A stretch of 64,000 nt of DNA from Streptomyces sp. TRM70350 (lineage in GTDB: Bacteria; Actinomycetota; Actinomycetes; Streptomycetales; Streptomycetaceae), in the NCBI RefSeq assembly GCF_019219825.1, contig NZ_JAHUXH010000003.1:310001-374000 (forward strand). Direction: 5' to 3'. Numbering within the stretch: position 1 is the stretch's first letter; every line of letters starts with the position of its first letter. Positions 37,175 through 47,682 of the stretch are shown piece by piece. The position numbers and the translations under genes were made by a program. The notes below the pieces were generated by a model, which was given only the letters and a program-made list of their open reading frames with translations, had not been told where the DNA came from and made no database searches.

Positions 37175-38277
37175 ACAAGATCTTCTTCAGTCTCGTCTTC
37201 CGGCGCATGGACCCGGAGCGGGCCCACCACCTCGCCTTCCGCTGGATCCGCCGCGCCGTCCGCATCCCCGTCCTGCGCACCTTCGTCGCGGCCGTGCTGG
37301 CCCCCCGCTACAAGGAGCTGCGCACCGAGGCCCTCGGACTGCGCATGCACGGCCCCTTCGGGCTCGCCGCGGGCTTCGACAAGAACGCCGTCGCGATCGA
37401 CGGCATGTCGATGCTCGGCTTCGACCATGTCGAGATCGGCACGGTGACGGGGGAGCCGCAGCCCGGCAACCCCGGGAAGCGGCTGTTCCGGCTGGTCCCG
37501 GACCGGGCGTTGATCAACCGCATGGGCTTCAACAACGACGGCTCGCTGCGCGTCGCCGCCCGCCTGGCCTCGCGCGAGCCGGTCTTCAGGACCGTCGTGG
37601 GCGTCAACATCGGCAAGACCAAGGTGGTCCCCGAGGCCGAGGCCGTCGCGGACTATGTGAAGTCGGCCGAGCGGCTGGCACCGTACGCGGACTACCTGGT
37701 CGTGAACGTCTCCTCGCCCAACACGCCCGGACTGCGCAACCTCCAGGCGGTCGACCAGCTGCGCCCCCTGCTGACCGCCGTCCGCGAGGCCGCCGACCGG
37801 ACCGTCACCTCCCGGCGCGTCCCGCTCCTGGTGAAGATCGCGCCCGACCTGGCCGACGAGGACATCGACGCGGTCGCCGATCTCGCCGTCGAGCTGGGCC
37901 TGGACGGGATCATCGCCACGAACACCACCATCGCGCGCGCGGGTCTCGGTTTGAAATCCGAACCCTCGCTGGTCAAGGAGGTCGGCGGCCTCTCCGGCGC
38001 TCCGCTGAAGGCCCGCTCCCTCCAGGTGCTGCGCCGCCTGTACGCGCGCGTGGGCGACCGCATCACCCTCGTGGGCGTCGGCGGCATCGAGAACGCCGAG
38101 GACGCCTGGCAGCGCATCCTGGCCGGCGCCACCCTGGTGCAGGGCTACAGCGCCTTCATCTACGAGGGCCCCTTCTGGGCCCGCGCGATCCACAAGGGCC
38201 TCGCCGCACGCCTGCGCACGAGCCCGTACGCCACGCTCGCCGACGCCGTCGGCGCCGATGTGAGGAAGGCCGCATGA
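37171..38277 (+). CDS. pyrD: Quinone-dependent dihydroorotate dehydrogenase (class 2)
   Basis: PyrD oxidises dihydroorotate to orotate with FMN and passes electrons to the quinone pool. The 368-residue protein has the class 2 N-terminal membrane-associating helices (residues 1-50, [20 protein letters not shown]). The barrel has [13 protein letters not shown], the [14 protein letters not shown] segment containing the catalytic Ser region, and [11 protein letters not shown] for phosphate binding. ATG at 37171 follows GAGGAC. The stop overlaps the pyrF start. Confidence 0.95.
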   Translation: MYKIFFSLVFRRMDPERAHHLAFRWIRRAVRIPVLRTFVAAVLAPRYKELRTEALGLRMHGPFGLAAGFDKNAVAIDGMSMLGFDHVEIGTVTGEPQPGNPGKRLFRLVPDRALINRMGFNNDGSLRVAARLASREPVFRTVVGVNIGKTKVVPEAEAVADYVKSAERLAPYADYLVVNVSSPNTPGLRNLQAVDQLRPLLTAVREAADRTVTSRRVPLLVKIAPDLADEDIDAVADLAVELGLDGIIATNTTIARAGLGLKSEPSLVKEVGGLSGAPLKARSLQVLRRLYARVGDRITLVGVGGIENAEDAWQRILAGATLVQGYSAFIYEGPFWARAIHKGLAARLRTSPYATLADAVGADVRKAA

Positions 38278-39116
38278 GTCTGGAACCCTTTGGCGTACGC
38301 CTGCGCCGTGCCATGGACGAGCGGGGCCCGCTGTGCGTCGGCATCGACCCGCACGCCTCCCTGCTCGCCGACTGGGGGCTGAACGACGACGTGGCGGGCC
38401 TGGAGCGGTTCAGCCGCACGGTCGTCGAGGCGATGGCCGACCGGGTCGCCGTCCTGAAGCCGCAGAGCGCGTTCTTCGAGCGCTTCGGCGCGCGGGGCGT
38501 GGCCGTCCTGGAGAAGGCGGTCGAGGAGGCGCGGGCGGCCGGGGCGCTGGTCGTCATGGACGCCAAGCGCGGCGACATCGGCTCCACCATGGCCGCGTAC
38601 GCCGAGTCCTTCCTGCACAAGGACGCCCCGTTGTTCTCCGACGCCCTGACCGTCTCCCCGTACCTCGGCTACGGGTCGCTCAAGCCCGCCGTGGAGCTGG
38701 CGCGCGAGAGCGGGGCGGGCCTGTTCGTGCTGGCGCTGACCTCCAACCCCGAGGGCGCGGAGGTCCAGCACGCCGTCCGCGGCGACGGCCGTACCGTCGG
38801 CGCGACCATGCTGGCCCACCTGGCCGCCGAGAACGCGGGGGAGGAACCGATGGGCTCCTTCGGGGCGGTCGTCGGCGCCACGCTCGGTGACCTCTCGTCG
38901 TACGACCTCGACATCAACGGTCCCCTGCTGGCCCCCGGAATCGGCGCCCAGGGAGCCACTCCGGCCGACCTCCCCGGGGTTTTCGGGGCCGCCGTGCGCA
39001 ACGTCGTGCCGAACGTCAGCCGGGGTGTGCTGCGGCACGGTCCCGACGTGGTCGCTCTGCGTACCGCGGCGGACCGCTTCGCGGAGGAGATCCGGGCCGC
39101 GGTGGCGGGGGCTTGA
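38274..39116 (+). CDS. pyrF: Orotidine 5'-phosphate decarboxylase
   Basis: PyrF decarboxylates OMP to UMP, completing the pathway encoded here. The 280-residue protein is the longer type found in actinobacteria. Its active-site motif is [19 protein letters not shown], with [11 protein letters not shown] and a C-terminal phosphate-binding [11 protein letters not shown] at 38274 overlaps the pyrD stop (ATGA). It is the last gene of the pyr set; mihF follows after 253 bases. Confidence 0.94.
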   Translation: MSLEPFGVRLRRAMDERGPLCVGIDPHASLLADWGLNDDVAGLERFSRTVVEAMADRVAVLKPQSAFFERFGARGVAVLEKAVEEARAAGALVVMDAKRGDIGSTMAAYAESFLHKDAPLFSDALTVSPYLGYGSLKPAVELARESGAGLFVLALTSNPEGAEVQHAVRGDGRTVGATMLAHLAAENAGEEPMGSFGAVVGATLGDLSSYDLDINGPLLAPGIGAQGATPADLPGVFGAAVRNVVPNVSRGVLRHGPDVVALRTAADRFAEEIRAAVAGA

Positions 39117-39232
39117 GGGGCCCGACCAGGGGTTCGGAGCATCTTGAGGCTGGATACATCCTCAAATCCAGGGCAGTATGTCTGAAACATCCGGTCCTGA
39201 CAGAGGCTGACCAGGACTTTTCCGCTGTTCTC

Positions 39233-39262
39233 GCTGACTCTGGCGGACTTGACCGCTAGTCT
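39233..39262 (+). promoter_or_regulatory. Probable mihF promoter
   Basis: CTGACT (39234-39239) and TAGTCT (39257-39262) form a -35/-10 pair with a 17-base spacer, resembling the major vegetative sigma consensus. It would give a leader of about 100 bases before mihF. Confidence 0.5.
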
Positions 39263-39369
39263 CCGACGAGAGAACGGGCAAGCGTGTTGCTCGTGGCTCC
39301 CCAGGTGTGGGGCGACTAGGTTCCTCACCGGTCCGTATCCGACAGTTCGACATCCGAGGTGACGTAGGC

Positions 39370-39693
39370 GTGGCTCTTCCGCCCCTTACCCCCGAACAGC
39401 GCGCAGCCGCGCTCGAAAAGGCCGCCGCGGCTCGCCGGGAGCGGGCCGAGGTCAAGAATCGACTCAAGCACTCCGGCGCCTCCCTTCACGAGGTCATCAA
39501 GCAGGGCCAGGAGAACGACGTCATCGGCAAGATGAAGGTCTCCGCCCTCCTTGAGTCCCTGCCGGGCGTGGGCAAGGTCCGCGCCAAGCAGATCATGGAG
39601 CGACTCGGCATCTCCGAGAGCCGCCGCGTGCGTGGTCTCGGTTCCAACCAGATCGCCTCCCTCGAGCGTGAGTTCGGCAGCACCGGTTCCTGA
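39370..39693 (+). CDS. mihF: Integration host factor MihF/sIHF
   Basis: This is the actinobacterial nucleoid protein (mIHF in mycobacteria, sIHF in Streptomyces) that binds DNA without sequence specificity and affects supercoiling, growth and sporulation. GTG at 39370, 8 bases after GAGGTGA, gives a 107-residue protein, the length known for sIHF. A basic helical N-terminus is followed by a helix-two-turns-helix region with the DNA-binding lysine-rich [15 protein letters not shown] and RVRGLGSNQ. It is unrelated to proteobacterial IHF. gmk follows at 39753. Confidence 0.95.
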   Translation: MALPPLTPEQRAAALEKAAAARRERAEVKNRLKHSGASLHEVIKQGQENDVIGKMKVSALLESLPGVGKVRAKQIMERLGISESRRVRGLGSNQIASLEREFGSTGS

Positions 39694-39752
39694 CCTTTGG
39701 AGGACTCCGGGACTGGTCCCGGGCACTCCGGTACAGCTGGAATAATCGCTGC

Positions 39753-40310
39753 ATGAGTGAACGTCCGCGGCTGACCGTGCTCTCCGGACCCTCCGGGGTC
39801 GGCAAGAGCACGGTCGTCGCCCATATGCGCAAGGAACACCCCGAGGTCTGGCTCTCGGTGTCGGCGACGACCCGCAAGCCGCGCCCCGGCGAGCGGCACG
39901 GAGTCCACTACTTCTTCGTCACCGACGAGGAGATGGACAAGCTGGTCGCCAACGGCGAGCTGCTGGAGTGGGCCGAGTTCGCCGGCAACCGTTACGGCAC
40001 GCCGCGTGCGGCCGTGCTGGAGCGGCTGGAGAAGGGCGAGCCCGTCCTGCTGGAGATCGACCTCCAGGGTGCCCGGCAGGTGCGGGAGTCGATGCCCGAG
40101 GCCCAGCTGGTGTTCCTCGCTCCGCCCTCCTGGGAGGAGCTGGTGCGCAGACTCACCGGCCGGGGCACCGAGCCGCCCGAGGTGATCGAGCGCCGGCTCG
40201 CCGCGGCGAAGGTCGAACTGGCGGCGGAGCCGGAGTTCGACGAGACACTGGTCAACACCTCCGTCGAGGATGTGGCGCGTGAGCTGCTAGCCTTGATGGA
40301 TGTTGTGTGA
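39753..40310 (+). CDS. gmk: Guanylate kinase
   Basis: Gmk phosphorylates GMP to GDP with ATP. The 185-residue protein has the P-loop [10 protein letters not shown] (about residues 9-18) and the GMP-binding segments [19 protein letters not shown] and [11 protein letters not shown]. The start is ATG 39753. rpoZ follows 53 bases downstream, as in many bacteria, and the gap contains a pair of GTGATCAC palindromes. Confidence 0.94.
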   Translation: MSERPRLTVLSGPSGVGKSTVVAHMRKEHPEVWLSVSATTRKPRPGERHGVHYFFVTDEEMDKLVANGELLEWAEFAGNRYGTPRAAVLERLEKGEPVLLEIDLQGARQVRESMPEAQLVFLAPPSWEELVRRLTGRGTEPPEVIERRLAAAKVELAAEPEFDETLVNTSVEDVARELLALMDVV

Positions 40311-40329
40311 TCACGAGTGATGTGATCAC
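40307..40329. promoter_or_regulatory. Paired GTGATCAC palindromes between gmk and rpoZ
   Basis: The self-complementary octamer GTGATCAC occurs at 40307-40314 and 40322-40329, centres 15 bases apart. It spans the gmk stop codon and lies 35 bases before rpoZ. It could be an operator or an mRNA hairpin; no regulator is known to me for it. Confidence 0.35.
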
Positions 40330-40363
40330 GCCCGATCGTTTCCCATCCATCGGAAGGTAGAGC

Positions 40364-40636
40364 GTGTCCTCTTCCATCTCCGCGCCCGAGGGCATCATCA
40401 ACCCGCCGATCGACGAGCTCCTCGAGGCCACCGACTCGAAGTACAGCCTCGTGATCTACGCGGCCAAGCGGGCCCGCCAGATCAACGCGTACTACTCGCA
40501 GCTCGGCGAGGGCCTTCTCGAGTACGTCGGTCCGCTCGTGGACACCCACGTCCACGAGAAGCCGCTCTCGATCGCACTTCGTGAGATCAACGCGGGGCTG
40601 CTGACGTCCGAGGCCGTCGACGGCCCGGCGCAGTAG
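40364..40636 (+). CDS. rpoZ: DNA-directed RNA polymerase omega subunit
   Basis: Omega helps RNA polymerase assembly and stability. The 90-residue protein contains the family core [18 protein letters not shown] followed by [10 protein letters not shown], and ends in LREINAGLL. The GTG at 40364 follows GGAAGG. A terminator lies 25 bases past the stop. Confidence 0.94.
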   Translation: MSSSISAPEGIINPPIDELLEATDSKYSLVIYAAKRARQINAYYSQLGEGLLEYVGPLVDTHVHEKPLSIALREINAGLLTSEAVDGPAQ

Positions 40637-40661
40637 TATTTTCTGCTCGCAGCAGACTTAT

Positions 40662-40696
40662 CCACAGGCCCGGCGGCCCGACTGCCGGGCCTGTGG
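40662..40696 (+). terminator. Terminator after rpoZ
   Basis: Perfect 13-base arms CCACAGGCCCGGC (40662-40674) and GCCGGGCCTGTGG (40684-40696) enclose a 9-base loop. Confidence 0.82.
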
Positions 40697-40743
40697 TGTG
40701 TCATAGACGCGTACGCCGTACGTGTCGAGTCCGGGGAGAGACG

Positions 40744-41949
40744 GTGGACAAGCCCAAGGTCGTTCTGGGGGTCAGCGGTGGCATCGCCGCGTACAAGGCC
40801 TGTGAGCTGCTGCGGCGGCTGACGGAGTCGGGCCACGACGTGCGCGTCGTCCCCACCGCCTCCGCGCTGCACTTCGTCGGCGCCGCGACCTGGTCCGCGC
40901 TGTCCGGCCACCCCGTCTCCACCGAGGTCTGGGACGACGTCCACGAAGTCCCGCACGTCCGCATCGGACAGCAGGCCGACCTGGTGGTCGTCGCCCCGGC
41001 CACCGCCGACCTGCTCGCCAAGGCCGCCCACGGCCTTGCCGACGACCTGCTGACCAACACCCTGCTGACCGCCCGCTGCCCGGTCGTGTTCGCCCCCGCC
41101 ATGCACACCGAGATGTGGGAGCACCCGGCGACCCAGGAGAACGTGGCGACGCTGCGCCGCCGGGGCGCGGTCGTCATCGAGCCCGCCGTCGGCCGACTCA
41201 CCGGCGTCGACACCGGCAAGGGCCGGCTGCCCGAGCCCGCCGAGATCTTCGAGGTCTGCCGCCGCGTGCTGGCCCGCGGGGTCACCGAGCCCGACCTCAA
41301 GGGCCGCCACGTCGTCGTCAGCGCCGGAGGCACCCGCGAGCCGCTCGACCCCGTCCGCTTCCTCGGCAACCGCTCCTCCGGCAAGCAGGGCTACGCCCTC
41401 GCGCGCACGGCCGCCGCGCGGGGCGCCCGCGTCACGCTGGTCGCGGCGAACACCACCGGGCTGCCCGACCCGGCGGGCGTGGACGTCGTCCAGGTGGGCA
41501 CGGCCGTGCAGCTGCGCGAGGCGGTGCTGAAGGCGGCCGCGGAGGCCGACGCGGTGGTGATGGCGGCGGCGGTCGCCGACTTCCGCCCGGCGACCTACGC
41601 GGCCGGGAAGATCAAGAAGCAGGACGGCCAGGAGCCGGAGCCCGTCGTGCTCGTACGGAATCCGGACATCCTCGCGGAGATCTCGGCCGACCGCGCCCGC
41701 CCCGGACAGGTGATCGTCGGCTTCGCCGCCGAGACCGACGACGTCCTCGCCAACGGCCGCACGAAGCTGGAGCGCAAGGGCTGCGACCTGCTCGTGGTGA
41801 ACGAGGTCGGCGAGCGCAGGACCTTCGGCTCAGAGCAGAACGAAGCGGTGGTGCTGGGCGCCGACGGCAGCGAGACACCCGTGCCGTACGGCCCCAAGGA
41901 AGCGCTGGCCGACACGGTCTGGGATCTCGTGGCGGAACGTCTGGGGTGA
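40744..41949 (+). CDS. coaBC: Bifunctional phosphopantothenoylcysteine decarboxylase/phosphopantothenate-cysteine ligase
   Basis: CoaBC (Dfp) carries out two coenzyme A steps: ligating cysteine to phosphopantothenate and decarboxylating the product. The 401-residue protein has the N-terminal flavin-dependent decarboxylase (GVSGGIAAYKACELLRRL; FAPAMHTEMWEHPATQEN) and the C-terminal CTP-dependent ligase (VVSAGGTREPLDPVRFLGN, MAAAVADFRP, NEVG). GTG at 40744 follows GGAGAG. metK lies 239 bases downstream. Confidence 0.94.
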   Translation: MDKPKVVLGVSGGIAAYKACELLRRLTESGHDVRVVPTASALHFVGAATWSALSGHPVSTEVWDDVHEVPHVRIGQQADLVVVAPATADLLAKAAHGLADDLLTNTLLTARCPVVFAPAMHTEMWEHPATQENVATLRRRGAVVIEPAVGRLTGVDTGKGRLPEPAEIFEVCRRVLARGVTEPDLKGRHVVVSAGGTREPLDPVRFLGNRSSGKQGYALARTAAARGARVTLVAANTTGLPDPAGVDVVQVGTAVQLREAVLKAAAEADAVVMAAAVADFRPATYAAGKIKKQDGQEPEPVVLVRNPDILAEISADRARPGQVIVGFAAETDDVLANGRTKLERKGCDLLVVNEVGERRTFGSEQNEAVVLGADGSETPVPYGPKEALADTVWDLVAERLG

Positions 41950-42188
41950 TGGCCACAACGGCCGTACGCCGCCCCTGGATCCGTACATTCACGGTGTGGC
42001 GACCCTGGCCAACGTCACCGCACATTGGGCAGAATGCCCGTGCCGCAGGTCACAGGGCTCCCGAGAGGCGAGACGGGTGACCTCGTGGCGGAGCGCGACC
42101 GATAAACTGTTGTCGGACGTCGTCGGGCGCAGCCCCCGTCCCGTCCACCAATGATCAGCCAGCAGCCGCTGCAACCCCAGGGAGCGTT

Positions 42189-43397
42189 GTGTCCCGTCGC
42201 CTGTTCACCTCGGAGTCCGTGACCGAGGGTCACCCCGACAAGATCGCTGACCAGATCAGCGACACCATTCTCGACGCGCTTCTGAGCGAGGACCCGACGT
42301 CCCGGGTCGCCGTCGAGACCCTGATCACGACCGGTTTGGTGCACGTGGCCGGCGAGGTCACGACCAAGGCCTACGCGCCGATCCCGCAGCTGGTCCGGGA
42401 CAAGATCCTCGAGATCGGCTACGACTCGTCGAAGAAGGGCTTCGACGGCGCCTCCTGCGGTGTCTCGGTGTCGATCGGCGCGCAGTCCCCGGACATCGCG
42501 CAGGGTGTGGACGCGGCGTACGAGAGCCGGGTCGAGGGCGACGACGACGAGCTGGACCGGCAGGGCGCCGGTGACCAGGGCCTGATGTTCGGCTACGCCT
42601 CGGACGAGACGCCGACGCTGATGCCGCTGCCGATCTTCCTGGCGCACCGCCTGTCCAAGCGCCTGTCCGACGTGCGCAAGAACGGCACGATCCCCTACCT
42701 GCGCCCGGACGGCAAGACGCAGGTCACCATCGAGTACGACGGCGACAAGGCCGTCCGCCTCGACACGGTGGTCGTCTCCTCGCAGCACGCCAGCGACATC
42801 GACCTGGACTCGCTGCTCACGCCCGACATCCGCGAGTTCGTCGTGGAGCCGGAGCTGAAGGCGCTGCTCGACGACGGCATCAAGCTCGACACCGAGGGCT
42901 ACCGCCTCCTGGTCAACCCCACCGGCCGCTTCGAGATCGGTGGCCCCATGGGTGACGCGGGTCTGACCGGCCGGAAGATCATCATCGACACGTACGGTGG
43001 CATGGCCCGTCACGGCGGTGGCGCCTTCTCCGGCAAGGACCCGTCCAAGGTGGACCGCTCGGCGGCGTACGCGATGCGCTGGGTCGCCAAGAACGTCGTC
43101 GCCGCGGGCCTGGCCTCCCGCTGCGAGGTCCAGGTGGCCTACGCCATCGGCAAGGCCGAGCCCGTCGGTCTGTTCGTCGAGACCTTCGGCACGGCCAAGA
43201 TCGACCACGAGAAGATCGAGAAGGCGATCGACGAGGTCTTCGACCTCCGCCCGGCGGCCATCATCCGCGACCTCCACCTGCTCCGCCCGATCTACGCCCA
43301 GACCGCGGCGTACGGCCACTTCGGCCGTGAGCTTCCCGACTTCACCTGGGAGCGCACGGACCGCGTGGATGCGCTGCGCGCGGCCGCGGGGCTGTAA
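42189..43397 (+). CDS. metK: S-adenosylmethionine synthetase
   Basis: MetK makes S-adenosylmethionine from methionine and ATP. The 402-residue protein has the ATP motif [18 protein letters not shown] at the N-terminus, the [12 protein letters not shown] hexapeptide region and the phosphate-binding [22 protein letters not shown] at 42189 follows AGGGAG. The 239-base upstream region was searched for a SAM riboswitch and none was recognised. A terminator follows the stop. Confidence 0.96.
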   Translation: MSRRLFTSESVTEGHPDKIADQISDTILDALLSEDPTSRVAVETLITTGLVHVAGEVTTKAYAPIPQLVRDKILEIGYDSSKKGFDGASCGVSVSIGAQSPDIAQGVDAAYESRVEGDDDELDRQGAGDQGLMFGYASDETPTLMPLPIFLAHRLSKRLSDVRKNGTIPYLRPDGKTQVTIEYDGDKAVRLDTVVVSSQHASDIDLDSLLTPDIREFVVEPELKALLDDGIKLDTEGYRLLVNPTGRFEIGGPMGDAGLTGRKIIIDTYGGMARHGGGAFSGKDPSKVDRSAAYAMRWVAKNVVAAGLASRCEVQVAYAIGKAEPVGLFVETFGTAKIDHEKIEKAIDEVFDLRPAAIIRDLHLLRPIYAQTAAYGHFGRELPDFTWERTDRVDALRAAAGL

Positions 43398-43416
43398 GGC
43401 CCTCCTTCGCTCGACG

Positions 43417-43450
43417 CGAGGCCCGGTTCCCTTCGGGGGGCCGGGCCTCG
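43417..43450 (+). terminator. Terminator after metK
   Basis: CGAGGCCCGG (43417-43426) and CCGGGCCTCG (43441-43450) pair perfectly around a C/G-rich inner stem closed by a TTC-containing loop, 19 bases past the stop. Confidence 0.82.
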
Positions 43451-43601
43451 GTGTGTGCCGGGCCTGCGGCGGCCGCGCGCCGGTCCTTGACCGGTATGGC
43501 CGAGCGGCCCAGGGCAGAAGCGCCCGACGGCGTATGAGCCGCGGCCCGAGGTGATCCCGGGCCGGCGTCGGTTGTCAGTGGCGTTTGGTAAGAATGCAAG
43601 C

Positions 43602-45755
43602 GTGAGCAGCGAGAACAGCCGGGGGGACGGCGGCGCGGAGGGTGCGCCGCCGGAGCAGCTCGCGTTCATTCGGGAGAGCGTCCGCAAGGCCAAGGCGCCC
43701 CGGGCCAAGCCCCGCACGTGGCGAGGTGCCGCGCTGGCCAAGGAGTTGCCCGTGGCGCGCGTGCTCGTGGACAAGGGGGTGCTGCATCTCGACCGGTACT
43801 TCGACTACGCCGTGCCCGAGGAGCTCGACGCCGACGCGCAGCCCGGGGTGCGGGTGCGGGTGCGGTTCGGGGCCGGGCGGCATCGGGTGCGGGAAGGGCG
43901 CCGTGAGGGCGGGGGCCTGATCGACGGGTTCCTCGTCGAGCGGCGGGCCGAGTCGGACTACTCGGGGCCGCTGGCGGCGCTGGCCCAGGTCGTGTCACCG
44001 GAGCCGGTGCTGAGCGAGGAACTGCTGGGACTGGCCCGGGCCGTGGCCGACCGGTACGCCGGGAGCCTCGCCGATGTGCTGCAGCTCGCCGTGCCGCCGC
44101 GCAGCGCCCGAGCCGAGCAGCGACCGTCGCCCGCGCCGCTGCCTCCGCCCCCGGCGCCCGAGGCGGGGTCCTGGGCCCGTTACGCGCGGGGGCCCGCCTT
44201 CCTGGAGGCGCTGGCCTCGGGGGGCGCTCCACGGGCCGTGTGGAACGCCCTGCCCGGGCCCGAGTGGAGTACGGAGCTGGCCCGCGCCGTCGCCGCGACA
44301 CTGGCCTCGGGACGCGGTGCGCTGGTTGTCGTACCGGATGGCCGGACCGCCTCCCGGGTCGACGCCGAGTTGACGGCTCTCCTGGGTGAGGGGCGGCATG
44401 CGCTGTTGACGGCCGACGCGGGGCCCGAGAAGCGGTACGCGGAGTGGCTCGCCGTGCGGCGCGGGTCGGTTCGGGCCGTGGTGGGGACGCGGGCCGCGAT
44501 GTTCGCGCCCGTTCAGGACCTGGGGCTGGTCGCCTGCTGGGACGACGGGGACGACAGCCACAGCGAGCAGCACGCGCCGCAGCCGCATGCCAGGGACGTG
44601 CTGCTGCTGCGTGCCGCCCAGGACAAGTGCGCCTTCCTGCTGGGCGGTTGGAGCTGCACCGTGGAGGCCGCGCAGCTGGTGGAGAGCGGGTGGGCGCGCC
44701 CGTTGGTCGCCGCGCGGGAGCAGGTGCGGGCCGCCGCTCCGCTGATACGGACGGTGGGGGACCAGGACCTGGCGCGCGACGAGGCCGCACGCGCCGCCCG
44801 GCTGCCGACCCTCGCCTGGCAGGTGGTCCGGGACGGGCTGCGGCACGGGCCGGTGCTGGTGCAGGTGCCGCGGCGCGGATACGTACCGCGGATGGCCTGT
44901 GCGCAGTGCCGGGCGCCCGCGCGGTGCCGGCGCTGTGCCGGGCCGCTTCAGGCGCACGACGCCGGGGCGCCGCGCTGCGGGTGGTGCGGGCGTGAGGAGG
45001 GCTCGTGGCACTGCCCGGAGTGCGGGGCGTTCCGCTTGCGGGCGCAGGTCGTGGGGGCGCGGCGGACCGCCGAGGAACTGGGGCGGGCGTTTCCGGCCGT
45101 GCCGGTGCGGACGTCCGGGCGCGAGCATGTGCTGGACACGGTGCCGGGGGCGCCGGCCCTGGTGGTGAGTACGCCGGGGGCCGAGCCCGTCGCCGAGGGC
45201 GGGTACGCGGCGGCGCTGCTGCTCGACGGGTGGGCCATGCTCGGGCGGCCCGATCTGCGGGCCGGTGAGGACGCGTTGCGGCGCTGGATCGGAGCGTCGG
45301 CGCTCGTCCGGCCGCAGGGCGACGGGGGGACCGTGGTCGTCGTCGCCGAGCCGACGCTGCGGCCGGTGCAGGCGCTGGTGCGGTGGGATCCCGTCGGGCA
45401 TGCGGTACGGGAGCTGGCCGAGCGGGCCGAGCTGGGATTCCCACCGGTGTCGCGGATGGCGGCCGTGTCGGGGACGGCGGAGGCGGTCGCCGAGTTCCTG
45501 GGGATGGTCGAACTGCCGTCGCAGGCCGAGGTGTTGGGGCCCGTTGCGCTGCCCGTCACGCCGGTGGCTGCGGGGCGGTCGCGGCGGCCGGGGGCGCCGC
45601 CTGCCGGGGAGCGGTGGGTGCGGGCGCTGGTCCGGGTGCCGCCGGGGCGGGGGGCCGCGCTGGCGGCCGCCCTTAAGGCCGCGCAGGCGGCGCGGATGGC
45701 CCGGGGGAGCGGGGCGGTGGTGTGGGTGCGCATCGATCCGCCCGACATCGGCTGA
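43602..45755 (+). CDS. priA: Replication restart protein PriA, helicase motifs lost
   Basis: PriA recognises stalled forks and starts primosome reassembly. This 717-residue protein keeps the N-terminal 3'-end-binding domain (PVARVLVDKGVLHLDRYFDYAVP) and the zinc-binding cysteine cluster (CAQCRAPARCRRC, then CGWC and CPEC). The Walker A position reads ALPGPEWSTE (residues 216-225) without GKT, and the DEEH box reads CWDDGDD (312-318), so ATPase/helicase activity is not expected. This loss is known for actinobacterial PriA. GTG at 43602 has little ribosome-binding site, with TAAGAAT 6 bases upstream. Confidence 0.9.
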   Translation: MSSENSRGDGGAEGAPPEQLAFIRESVRKAKAPRAKPRTWRGAALAKELPVARVLVDKGVLHLDRYFDYAVPEELDADAQPGVRVRVRFGAGRHRVREGRREGGGLIDGFLVERRAESDYSGPLAALAQVVSPEPVLSEELLGLARAVADRYAGSLADVLQLAVPPRSARAEQRPSPAPLPPPPAPEAGSWARYARGPAFLEALASGGAPRAVWNALPGPEWSTELARAVAATLASGRGALVVVPDGRTASRVDAELTALLGEGRHALLTADAGPEKRYAEWLAVRRGSVRAVVGTRAAMFAPVQDLGLVACWDDGDDSHSEQHAPQPHARDVLLLRAAQDKCAFLLGGWSCTVEAAQLVESGWARPLVAAREQVRAAAPLIRTVGDQDLARDEAARAARLPTLAWQVVRDGLRHGPVLVQVPRRGYVPRMACAQCRAPARCRRCAGPLQAHDAGAPRCGWCGREEGSWHCPECGAFRLRAQVVGARRTAEELGRAFPAVPVRTSGREHVLDTVPGAPALVVSTPGAEPVAEGGYAAALLLDGWAMLGRPDLRAGEDALRRWIGASALVRPQGDGGTVVVVAEPTLRPVQALVRWDPVGHAVRELAERAELGFPPVSRMAAVSGTAEAVAEFLGMVELPSQAEVLGPVALPVTPVAAGRSRRPGAPPAGERWVRALVRVPPGRGAALAAALKAAQAARMARGSGAVVWVRIDPPDIG

Positions 45756-45882
45756 CGTGCCGTTCGGCCGGGTGGATCCCGGCGCTGCGTACGGCTGCCC
45801 TCCCGGGCGTGGCCGGGAGGGCAGGTCTGGCGGTGGGGGGCGGCGTCAGCCCTTGTGCTCAGCTGGTTGGTCAGCCGTTGTG

Positions 45883-46524
<642 letters not shown>

Positions 46525-46680
46525 TCACGGTGTGGGGGCGTGGGGGCATATGCGTGCGCCGTTCCGCCGGAGGGTGCGCTGGGGGCCTCTCCGTTCGTGG
46601 CCGGGCGGGCAATCGTCCGGGTGCGCCATAGACTTGTGCGTTGCCCTGACCAACCCCAGCCGAGAGGCCCGTGTCCGCAC

Positions 46681-47613
46681 ATGAAGCTTGTCTTCGCCGG
46701 TACCCCCGAGGTCGCTGTTCCCGCTCTGGACGCCCTGCTCGACTCCGGGCGGCACGAGGTGGTCGCCGTTGTCACGCGGCCGGACGCGCCGGCCGGGCGC
46801 GGGCGTCGGCTGGTCGCCTCCCCCGTGGCGGAGCGGGCGGAGGAGGCCGGCATCGAGGTGCTGAAGCCGGTCAGGCCGCGGGAGCCGGAGTTCCTTCAGC
46901 GGCTGCGGGAGATCGGGCCCGACTGCTGTCCCGTCGTGGCGTACGGGGCGCTGCTGCCCCGGGCCGCCCTCGACATCCCCGCCCACGGCTGGGTCAACCT
47001 GCACTTCTCGCTGCTGCCCGCCTGGCGCGGCGCCGCGCCCGTGCAGCACGCCATCATGGCGGGCGACGAGATCACGGGCGCGTCCACGTTCCTCATCGAG
47101 GAGGGGCTCGACTCGGGGCCCGTCTACGGCACCGTGACCGAGACGATCCGGCCCACCGACACCAGCGGCGACCTGCTGACCCGGCTCGCCTTCGCCGGCG
47201 CCGGGCTGCTCGCCGCAACCATGGACGGCATCGCGGACGGCACCCTGAAGGCCGTACCGCAGCCCGCCGACGGGGTGTCCCTCGCGCCGAAGATCACCGT
47301 CGAGGACGCCCGGGTCGACTGGGCGGCCCCGGCCTTGCGCGTGGACCGGGTGGTGCGCGGCTGCACGCCCGCGCCCGGCGCCTGGACCACCTTCCGGGGC
47401 GAGCGGCTCAAGCTCGTGCAGGTCGCGCTCGTCCCCGACCGGAAGGATCTCGCACCGGGCCGGCTGTCCGTCGGCAAGAACAACGTGTACGTCGGCACCG
47501 GCTCGCACGCCGTCGAGCTGCTGTGGGTGCAGGCCCAGGGCAAGAAGCCGATGCGGGCGGCGGACTGGGCGCGGGGGGTGCGGACCGCGGACGGTGAGGT
47601 GCTCGGGGGCTGA
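46681..47613 (+). CDS. fmt: Methionyl-tRNA formyltransferase
   Basis: Fmt formylates the initiator Met-tRNA using 10-formyl-tetrahydrofolate. The 310-residue protein has the N-terminal [16 protein letters not shown], the folate-binding loop [15 protein letters not shown] and the C-terminal OB-like domain for tRNA binding ([16 protein letters not shown]). The start is ATG 46681. The peptide deformylase gene that often accompanies fmt is not adjacent. rsmB follows 69 bases later. Confidence 0.94.
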   Translation: MKLVFAGTPEVAVPALDALLDSGRHEVVAVVTRPDAPAGRGRRLVASPVAERAEEAGIEVLKPVRPREPEFLQRLREIGPDCCPVVAYGALLPRAALDIPAHGWVNLHFSLLPAWRGAAPVQHAIMAGDEITGASTFLIEEGLDSGPVYGTVTETIRPTDTSGDLLTRLAFAGAGLLAATMDGIADGTLKAVPQPADGVSLAPKITVEDARVDWAAPALRVDRVVRGCTPAPGAWTTFRGERLKLVQVALVPDRKDLAPGRLSVGKNNVYVGTGSHAVELLWVQAQGKKPMRAADWARGVRTADGEVLGG

Positions 47614-47682
47614 GCCGACGCCGCAGGCCGTGCGACGTACGCTGGGGTGCACACCGTATACAGAAATCCGGAGCACCTTTAC

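Noticed and set aside
39144..39171. RNA pseudoknot after pyrF
   Set aside because: Both connecting loops would have zero length, which is sterically unlikely for two 6-base stems; kept only as interleaved hairpins.
42100..42125. metK promoter around GATAAACT
   Set aside because: A TAAACT -10 is possible, but no -35 at a normal distance could be defended.
41950..42188. Possible SAM riboswitch ahead of metK
   Set aside because: The region has some stems, but I could not find the conserved cores of SAM-I, SAM-II or SAM-IV classes, and metK in Streptomyces is not generally reported to have one.
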